From: Phycisphaerales bacterium
GTDB taxonomy: Bacteria > Planctomycetota > Phycisphaerae > Phycisphaerales > SM1A02
DNA length: 7,535 bases
Direction of reading: 5' to 3'
Assembly: GCA_022447165.1 (NCBI GenBank)
Contig: JAKVBR010000081.1
Location: forward strand, 1-7,535
A program made the translations under genes and the position numbers. The notes beneath the pieces are model-generated. The model was given only the letters and a program-made list of their open reading frames with translations. It was not told the DNA's origin and did not search any database. Position 1 is the stretch's first letter; every line of letters begins with the position of its first letter. Positions 1 through 5,891 of the stretch are shown one piece after another.

Positions 1-567
1 GACTTATTGTATCACAGGCTAGCGCCGTTCTTGCGAGCGATTGAAGGTGCAAACGGCGCCTATCCTTCCAGAGTTGTTGCATCTGGCGGAACTTATCTGG
101 AAAAAGATGAGCGAGACATACCAGACACCTTCCTCATGGTCGCTGATTATCCTAATGAACATTCAGTTGTGCTCTCTAGCGTGATGACGAATGATGTTGG
201 TTTGCCAACGATTATTCGGGGTCAACATGGTACTGCGTATATCAACGACAACAAACTTGTCGGTCAACGAACGTGGGAAGCAGAATTTAAAGCGAAGAAT
301 GGCAACCAAATGGAAGTTGCACTACCGCCGCACAAGCGAAGGGACCACATGGGCAACTTCTTTGATGCTGTTCGAAATGGTGATGAGCTTGCGTGCAATG
401 TTGATCTCGGTTGCTCGACAATGGTTGCAATCAAAATGGCTGTTGATGCACTGCAAGAGGATAAAGTTCTTCGATGGAACGCAGAAAGCGAGCAAGTCGT
501 CGCTGATGTAGCATCGCCTCAATCTGTTTTAGCAGGGTTACCAATGCCTAACTTTGCAAAGGTGTAA
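1..567 (+). CDS. Gfo/Idh/MocA-family oxidoreductase, C-terminal part (5'-truncated by window edge)
   Basis: The frame is open from the first base and stops at TAA 565-567, so 188 residues of the C-terminal half are visible and the real start lies outside the window. The visible part resembles the alpha/beta C-terminal substrate domain of Gfo/Idh/MocA NAD(P)-dependent sugar oxidoreductases as found in Planctomycetota. Its markers are LAPFLRAIEGANGAYPSRVV near the start, PDTF then DYPNEHSVVLSS, IRGQHGTAYIN, and near the end HMGNFFDAVRNG and NVDLGCSTMVAIKMAVDAL followed by VLRW. The Rossmann nucleotide-binding domain, the catalytic Lys/His region and any Tat signal are not visible, so substrate and location cannot be read. 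Family members oxidise or reduce sugar and cyclitol hydroxyls; some make 3-keto sugars, which would fit the DUF1080 gene downstream. The family call is firm and the substrate is unknown. Confidence 0.85.
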   Translation, partial: DLLYHRLAPFLRAIEGANGAYPSRVVASGGTYLEKDERDIPDTFLMVADYPNEHSVVLSSVMTNDVGLPTIIRGQHGTAYINDNKLVGQRTWEAEFKAKNGNQMEVALPPHKRRDHMGNFFDAVRNGDELACNVDLGCSTMVAIKMAVDALQEDKVLRWNAESEQVVADVASPQSVLAGLPMPNFAKV

Positions 568-681
568 GATGCGGTTACTTTTACTCTTCAGATCTTGCAT
601 GGTCGACTATCAATTGACTTAGCGGTGAAGATGAATTCGTTCAACTGAAAAAACAATACAACTTTCCCGAAAGAAAATTGA
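568..681. other. Intergenic gap between oxidoreductase and sulfatase genes
   Basis: This 114-base AT-rich gap is the longest non-coding stretch in the window. A TTGACT box at 614-619 resembles a -35 element, but no good -10 follows at 16-18 bases. A short CTTT/AAAG inverted repeat (662-665 with 670-673, four-base loop) lies just before the sulfatase start and is too weak to call a regulator or terminator. GAAAG at 669-673, eight bases before the ATG, is the closest thing to a ribosome-binding site. The gap leaves open whether the sulfatase has its own promoter or is co-transcribed with the oxidoreductase. Confidence 0.5.
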
Positions 682-2100
682 ATGAAACATAAACTAATCC
701 CATTTGCCTTGATGTTGTTATCATTAATCGGCTGCACTACTAAACAAGCAAAGTCACCAAATGTCATTTTGATTTTCATGGATGATATGGGTTATGCAGA
801 TGTCGGGTTTAATGGTGGCACACATGTTGTCACACCTCGACTCGATGAAATGGCAAAAGAAGGCATCGTGTTGACAGACTTTTATGTCGCACAACCAGTT
901 TGCTCTGCATCTCGGGCTGCCTTGCTTACGGGCTGTTATCCAAACCGTCTTGGAATTTCAGGAGCGCTAGGACCGCACGGGAAGATAGGTCTGAATCAAG
1001 ATGAAATCACACTAGCGGAATTGTGTAAGACGAAAGGGTATGCGACTGCAATTTTTGGCAAATGGCACCTTGGGCACCTCGACCCATTCTTGCCTACCAA
1101 ACATGGGTTTGATACATTTGAAGGTATTCCCTATTCAAATGACATGTGGCCCATGCATCCAGAAGCGCCGAAGGGAACGTATCCGCCACTTCCGTACTTT
1201 GTTGACGATCAGCAAGTTGGTTCAAATCCAGATCAGCGGTTCTTTACTGGAGACTTTACACAGCGAACGATTGACTTTATCAAAGAGCATAAAGATGAAC
1301 CGTTTTTTGTGTATTTGCCACATCCAATGGTTCACGTTCCACTCTTTTGTTCTGAAGAATGGGATGGTAGAACGGGATTAGGACTTTACGCAGATGTTGT
1401 TGGCGAAGTCGATGAGGGGGTAGGGCGAATCGTCGATACAGTCGATGAACTCGGACTTGCTGAAGACACACTGATCATATTTACTTCAGATAATGGTCCT
1501 TGGATTAGCTATGGTGACCACGCTGGTCAAACGGGCATTTTTCGAGAAGCAAAAGGTACAACTTTTGAGGGGGGTGTACGAGTGCCATTTGTTGCTCGCT
1601 GGAAAGGAACTATCCCAGAGGGTTTTGTTTCAAATGAGCAAATCATGACGATCGACCTCTTTCCGACGATTGCTGATTTCATTGGTGCTGATTTGCCAAA
1701 CCACTCAATTGATGGTCAGAGCGCGGTTGCGGTCCTTGAAGGTCGTGATGGTGCAAAGTCGCCACAAGATGCGTACTACTTTTACTACCGAAAGAATGAT
1801 TTAGAAGCCATTCGTTGGGGTGATTGGAAGTTGCACTTTCCACATAGTTATAGAAGTATGCGTGAAAACCCCGTAGGAAGTGGTGGGGTCCCAGGGAAAT
1901 ATGACTATTCAGTAAAGACTGGCTTAGCGTTGTATAACTTGAAGGATGATCCAAGTGAGTCAATTAATGTTGTAGATGAGAATCCTGAAGTCATGAAACA
2001 AATGGAGTCCTTTGCTAAAGGCATGAGAACTGACTTAGGCGACCGGTTAACTAATTCTCAACAGAGCGGGCAAAGAAGTGCTGGAATAGTTGAAGATTAA
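682..2100 (+). CDS. Formylglycine-dependent sulfatase, lipoprotein (arylsulfatase family S1)
   Basis: This 472-residue protein is a complete type I sulfatase, hydrolysing sulfate esters after conversion of an active-site Cys to formylglycine. The N-terminus has a lipoprotein signal: charged start MKHK, a hydrophobic stretch, then lipobox L-I-G-C with Cys18, so it is probably membrane-anchored outside the cytoplasm. The alkaline-phosphatase-like core has metal-binding DD at 34-35, the signature CSASRAALLTG with Cys74 and Arg78, GKWHLG at 126-131 (Lys127, His129), His214 in PHPMVH, SDNG at 269-272 (Asp270, Asn271), and Lys291 within EAKGTTFEGG. All expected catalytic residues are present and the length is typical. 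The third signature position is Ala rather than the commoner Pro. ATG at 682 is supported because the signal peptide begins there. The substrate is probably a carbohydrate sulfate, judged only from the neighbours. A maturation enzyme (FGE or anaerobic SME) is needed and is not in the window. Confidence 0.95.
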   Translation: MKHKLIPFALMLLSLIGCTTKQAKSPNVILIFMDDMGYADVGFNGGTHVVTPRLDEMAKEGIVLTDFYVAQPVCSASRAALLTGCYPNRLGISGALGPHGKIGLNQDEITLAELCKTKGYATAIFGKWHLGHLDPFLPTKHGFDTFEGIPYSNDMWPMHPEAPKGTYPPLPYFVDDQQVGSNPDQRFFTGDFTQRTIDFIKEHKDEPFFVYLPHPMVHVPLFCSEEWDGRTGLGLYADVVGEVDEGVGRIVDTVDELGLAEDTLIIFTSDNGPWISYGDHAGQTGIFREAKGTTFEGGVRVPFVARWKGTIPEGFVSNEQIMTIDLFPTIADFIGADLPNHSIDGQSAVAVLEGRDGAKSPQDAYYFYYRKNDLEAIRWGDWKLHFPHSYRSMRENPVGSGGVPGKYDYSVKTGLALYNLKDDPSESINVVDENPEVMKQMESFAKGMRTDLGDRLTNSQQSGQRSAGIVED

Positions 2101-2104
2101 TGTA

Positions 2105-4660
2105 ATGCGTCAGGAGTTTTTAAGATTGGTAATTCAGCACTGTATGAGCCGGTGCAGTAATACGACCCTTATAATTTGCGTGCTCACTTCTTCAGCGTAT
2201 GCCCAAATGGGAGACAATGAAGGGGAGTCACAACCAGATTTGCCGTCGCATATTATTAATATGGAATCGCCGGTGCTTTCTACTCAGGAAGCAATTCGTT
2301 CATTCCAACTTCAAGATGGATTTGAGATTCAACTCGTTGCATCTGAACCGATGATTGAGGATCCGGTTGCATGCACATTTGCGCCAGACGGTTCGCTTTG
2401 GGTAATTGAAATGCAAAGTTTCATGCCCGATGTTGATGGCAACAATGAAGACATGCCAATCAGTAGAGTGGTGCGATTAGTCGACGTAGACGGCGACGGC
2501 GTTATGGACGAATCAAGTGTGTTTCTTGATAATCTCGTTCTGCCTCGCGCAATTGCATTTGCACATGATGGCGTGTTGCTTGTTGCCCCGCCTGATTTGC
2601 TTTATTGCAAAGATACAGATGGTGATGGGGAGTGTGATGACATTAAAAAAGTAGCGAGCGGATTTGGCGGTCTAGATTCCATCGAACATGCCGGCAACGG
2701 CATGCTTTATGGACTCGATAATGTCTTTCATAACTCGCAACATGAATTCAGTTTCAAGTTTGATGGCGAGACGGCAACTGCTATCCCAGTTCCAAATCAT
2801 GGACAGTGGGGGATTACGCATGATGATTACGGTCGAAATTATTACACGCCAAACTCCTATCCAATATTGGTTGACGAGTTGCCCAAACATTACACCATGC
2901 AAAGCGGGAAGAAAGTAGGACTCCATGGCATCTATAGAGGCATCGTGAGTGATAAACGTGTCTACCCAATTAGACCAACACCTGGAATAAACAGGGGATA
3001 TCAACAGGGAAGGCTCGACAAAGATTTTAAAATGAAGGTCTTTGATGCAGCGTGTGGTCCACTTGTGTATCGCGACACTGTCTACGGAGAAGACTTTGAG
3101 TCGAGCGTGTTTGTATGTGACACGGTCGGCAATTTGGTTTCTCGTTACAACATCATTGAGAACGAACATCACAGTTTAAAAGCTGTGCCTGCATATAACC
3201 AAAGCGAGTTTATCGCGTCAACAGATGAAAGATTTCGCCCCGTCAATTTAACACTTGGTCCAGACGGCGCGGTTTACATCGTAGATATGTATCGCGGCAT
3301 TGTTCAACACCGCATTTTTGTCACCTCATTTTTGCGGAAACAAATCAAGGCAAGAGGACTAGAGGCGCCGTTAGGACTTGGCCGAATTTGGAGAGTTGTG
3401 CCTAAGGACAAAGCACTTCATGCAAACGAAGATCTGATTCCTCAAACTTCCACAGAGCTGGTTCAGTCGTTGACACACTCCAACGGCTCAGTGCGTGACC
3501 AAGCGCAGAGACTTCTTGTAGAACGCAAAGACGCAAGTGTTCAATCAGCACTTGAAGAGCTCGTTAAAAATGCAGAGTTGCCTCGTGACAGAATCAAAGC
3601 CCTCTGGACGCTCGATGGTATGGGGCTGTTGAGTTCAAACATTGTCATTGAAGCAACCAATGATGAAGATTCTATGGTTCGGGCTCATGCGCTTAGAACT
3701 GCTGAACCATTTAGAAATGACAGCGACATCATTGCGCGATTCAATGCGCTTTCACGAGACGAAAACTCATATGTCCGTAGACAGGCTGCACTCTCATCGT
3801 TTGCCTTCAATGGCCCAGCTGGCATCGACTTCTTGCTTGAGTTAGCAACGCGTGACAGGAGTGATGCTGTCAACTCGGCAGTGTTTGCAAGTCTCAGCAA
3901 CCGCGAACAAGAAGCCCTTGACAGAGTTTCTATCAACAAAGCGTTGAAAGAAGAGTCGCAGGAAAATCGAAAGTTGCTCCGCCAACTGATCACAACACTG
4001 TTGAACGAGCGAAAGCCAAACACGCGGTCCCTAATTGTTGAGTTTATGACGAAGCAATTGACGCGAGTGCCTTGGCAAAGCAAAGTCGCACTTGATTCAT
4101 TAGTTGCTCATGTTGACAAAACAAAATCACAACTCAAGTTAAAAAGAGAGCCGCCTCGGTGGCGAGATTTTTTTGTGAACATTGAGGTTGAAGATAAAAT
4201 GAAAGCGGTCGCACTCAATAAAGAAATTTGGTGGCCAAAAAGAACTGATGTTGATGAAGTCGTTCGGAGTGCTGTTTCAAACGAAATGCAAAATCTCAGA
4301 AACCGTGGCAAGCGAGTGTACAATATTTGTAAGACCTGCCACCAAGTTGATGGATTAGGACAGCCGCCAACGTACCCGCCACTTACAGGCTCTTCATACG
4401 TGATTGGGAATCCCGATACGCTCGTAAAAATCCTTCTTCATGGTATGACTGGTCCAGTTGAAGTAGATGGCGTTCAATATGAAGACCATATGCCACCAGC
4501 ACCGGTCAAAAATGATTATGACATCGCAGCAGTCGCAACGTACGTAAGGCAGGCGTGGGGAAACAATGCAGATGGTGTCACGCCAAGTGATGTGTCTCGT
4601 ATTCGCAAAGCGTTTGAAGGGCGTAAAACACCTTGGACGGTTGAATCACTTATTGATTAA
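2105..4660 (+). CDS. PVC-type membrane-bound dehydrogenase: beta-propeller, HEAT-like region and C-terminal cytochrome c
   Basis: From ATG 2105 this is 851 residues. A signal peptide with hydrophobic TLIICVLTSS and AYA before Gln suggests export. Residues about 65-435 match the propeller-like 'putative membrane-bound dehydrogenase' domain common in Planctomycetota and Verrucomicrobia: DGFEIQLVASEP, FAPDGSLWVIEMQ, then two acidic loops DVDGDGVMDE and DTDGDGECDD that look Ca-binding, and LGPDGAVYIVDMYRGIVQHR. Residues about 450-690 are helical and HEAT-like (for example SVRDQAQRLLVER, MVRAHALRTAEP, YVRRQAALSSFA). The C-terminus is a mono-haem cytochrome c: CKTCH at 742-746 (bases 4328-4342) with Met796 in DHMPPAP as the likely sixth haem ligand. 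The family is inferred to oxidise sugars or alcohols and pass electrons to haem; the substrate is unproven. The start is uncertain: TTG 2090, ATG 2105, TTG 2126 (after AGGAG) and ATG 2144 are all in frame. It follows the sulfatase by 4 bases and is probably co-transcribed with it. Confidence 0.9.
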   Translation: MRQEFLRLVIQHCMSRCSNTTLIICVLTSSAYAQMGDNEGESQPDLPSHIINMESPVLSTQEAIRSFQLQDGFEIQLVASEPMIEDPVACTFAPDGSLWVIEMQSFMPDVDGNNEDMPISRVVRLVDVDGDGVMDESSVFLDNLVLPRAIAFAHDGVLLVAPPDLLYCKDTDGDGECDDIKKVASGFGGLDSIEHAGNGMLYGLDNVFHNSQHEFSFKFDGETATAIPVPNHGQWGITHDDYGRNYYTPNSYPILVDELPKHYTMQSGKKVGLHGIYRGIVSDKRVYPIRPTPGINRGYQQGRLDKDFKMKVFDAACGPLVYRDTVYGEDFESSVFVCDTVGNLVSRYNIIENEHHSLKAVPAYNQSEFIASTDERFRPVNLTLGPDGAVYIVDMYRGIVQHRIFVTSFLRKQIKARGLEAPLGLGRIWRVVPKDKALHANEDLIPQTSTELVQSLTHSNGSVRDQAQRLLVERKDASVQSALEELVKNAELPRDRIKALWTLDGMGLLSSNIVIEATNDEDSMVRAHALRTAEPFRNDSDIIARFNALSRDENSYVRRQAALSSFAFNGPAGIDFLLELATRDRSDAVNSAVFASLSNREQEALDRVSINKALKEESQENRKLLRQLITTLLNERKPNTRSLIVEFMTKQLTRVPWQSKVALDSLVAHVDKTKSQLKLKREPPRWRDFFVNIEVEDKMKAVALNKEIWWPKRTDVDEVVRSAVSNEMQNLRNRGKRVYNICKTCHQVDGLGQPPTYPPLTGSSYVIGNPDTLVKILLHGMTGPVEVDGVQYEDHMPPAPVKNDYDIAAVATYVRQAWGNNADGVTPSDVSRIRKAFEGRKTPWTVESLID
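2112..2116 (+). promoter_or_regulatory. Possible Shine-Dalgarno AGGAG for an internal TTG start of the cytochrome gene
   Basis: AGGAG lies inside the reading frame if translation starts at ATG 2105, but is nine bases upstream of an in-frame TTG at 2126. Starting there gives a shorter, more ordinary signal peptide (MVIQHCMSRCSN then the hydrophobic core). No comparable motif precedes ATG 2105 or ATG 2144. Planctomycetota often lack strong Shine-Dalgarno sites, so this is suggestive only. Confidence 0.3.
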
Positions 4661-5882
4661 GGTAGCCGGCTCCGAGCCACCCATTCCTTGTTCTGCTGTC
4701 ATCTGATGAAATCGTTGGCGACATGATTTCAACATCTTTGAATCGAACTGTGACAGCTTGACGCTTATGAAGTTGGAATGCAAAGTTATTGAGAAATCCT
4801 TCAGTTGCTCTTTTTTCCATTACCGGAAAAGTGTTGGCATCAGATACCAACGTTCCATTCAACCAAACTTGAACTTGGTTACCATTTGTAAAGAGCATCA
4901 TCTCATTCCACTCATCATATTTACTGTGCTGAACAGTAGGTTTTGAAACCCAACCTCTACCCCCAGACTCATAGAGTCCTCCACAATCAGGAAGTCTGTC
5001 AACCTCTACTTGAATGCCTCTAACCCCAGTGTTGTCATTTGGAATCTGCTCTGCTCTGAAGAAGAAACCGCTGTTGCCTTCATCAATTTTGTACTTTAGT
5101 TTTAGACCGAAGTTATTGAAGGGTTTGTTAATCCATAAAAGACCTGTCACTTCATCCGTAACTAACTGTTTGCCCAGAATTGCGCCGTTTTCAACTGTCC
5201 AATCTCCGCCCCCAACATTTGTCATGCCTTCAAGATTCTTTCCATTGAAAAGCATTGAAGTGTCATATGTGACCTTATTCCCATCTTGAAATGCAATTGC
5301 TGGGATATCTTTGATTGTTGCATTTCGCCACATGACTTTGCAATCACCTGAATGTACTTGGAATCCGATGTGTCCATTTAAATCCATGAAGTCCATGTAG
5401 TTTGTTGTGGCTTTACCGTTCACCGTTGCTTTGATACGAGGACCGATACAAGTGATGACGTAGGTGTTCCATTCTCCGAGTTGGAATGCATCTCTTACAT
5501 CTTCTGTTGGCGGTTGCAACCAAGCCCTGCGACCTTCATCATAAAGACCGCCGGACCATGCTCGCTCAGAGGGATCGATTTCAATCTGATATCCAATCAG
5601 TCGGTTGCCACCCTCTTGGGAACGAATCTGAATGCCGGAGTTCCCACGAATCACTTTGACATCAACAGTGAGCACGAAATCGGAATATGTTCTATCACTC
5701 GTTAAGAATGAATTACTTCGTTCTTTGCCTTCTCCGGTGAGTACACCATCTTCAATAGTGAATGCGACTTCAGGACCGACAATGTGCCAGCCCTCAAGAG
5801 TATCGTTTGGAAATAGCGGTGCACTGCCAGACAGAGAATGTGTGACACTGACTGCGAATGTGCAAAGAATAGTTGAAATCAT
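4650..5882 (-). CDS. Secreted protein with two DUF1080 (3-keto-disaccharide hydrolase-like) domains
   Basis: This 410-residue protein starts with a hydrophobic export-like segment (residues 1-21, no early positive charge) and then carries two copies of the DUF1080 / PF06439 concanavalin-like fold at about 23-193 and 211-386. The copies align: SGIQIR (82-87) with SGFFFR (271-276), GLYDEGRR (112-119) with GLYESGGR (302-309), GEWN with DEWN, VNG with LNG, and GFQVH with AFQLH. Domains of this family have been linked to hydrolysis of 3-keto-glycosides, a step after Gfo/Idh/MocA oxidation, and some may only bind sugars. Which copy is catalytic here cannot be judged. ATG 5882 is favoured by the signal-like start; the codon three triplets upstream is the stop of the preceding gene in the same frame, so no longer start is possible. 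Its 3' end overlaps the cytochrome gene by 11 bp, tail to tail. It is probably co-transcribed with the gene 9 bases upstream. Confidence 0.88.
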   Translation of the reverse strand: MISTILCTFAVSVTHSLSGSAPLFPNDTLEGWHIVGPEVAFTIEDGVLTGEGKERSNSFLTSDRTYSDFVLTVDVKVIRGNSGIQIRSQEGGNRLIGYQIEIDPSERAWSGGLYDEGRRAWLQPPTEDVRDAFQLGEWNTYVITCIGPRIKATVNGKATTNYMDFMDLNGHIGFQVHSGDCKVMWRNATIKDIPAIAFQDGNKVTYDTSMLFNGKNLEGMTNVGGGDWTVENGAILGKQLVTDEVTGLLWINKPFNNFGLKLKYKIDEGNSGFFFRAEQIPNDNTGVRGIQVEVDRLPDCGGLYESGGRGWVSKPTVQHSKYDEWNEMMLFTNGNQVQVWLNGTLVSDANTFPVMEKRATEGFLNNFAFQLHKRQAVTVRFKDVEIMSPTISSDDSRTRNGWLGAGYLNQ

Positions 5883-5891
5883 CAGTCCATA

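Noticed and set aside
569..622. Small reading frame of 17 residues starting MRLLLLF just after the oxidoreductase stop
   Set aside because: Too short, no ribosome-binding site and no recognisable features; likely chance.
614..645. Possible promoter with TTGACT as -35
   Set aside because: No acceptable -10 hexamer at 16-18 bases.
2672..3172. 166-residue minus-strand frame inside the cytochrome gene
   Set aside because: It is antisense to a strongly supported conserved propeller domain and shows no domain of its own.
4661..4681. Compact palindrome GGCTCCGAGCC near the convergent gene ends
   Set aside because: Short stem, inside the DUF1080 coding end and not followed by a T-run, so not called as a terminator.
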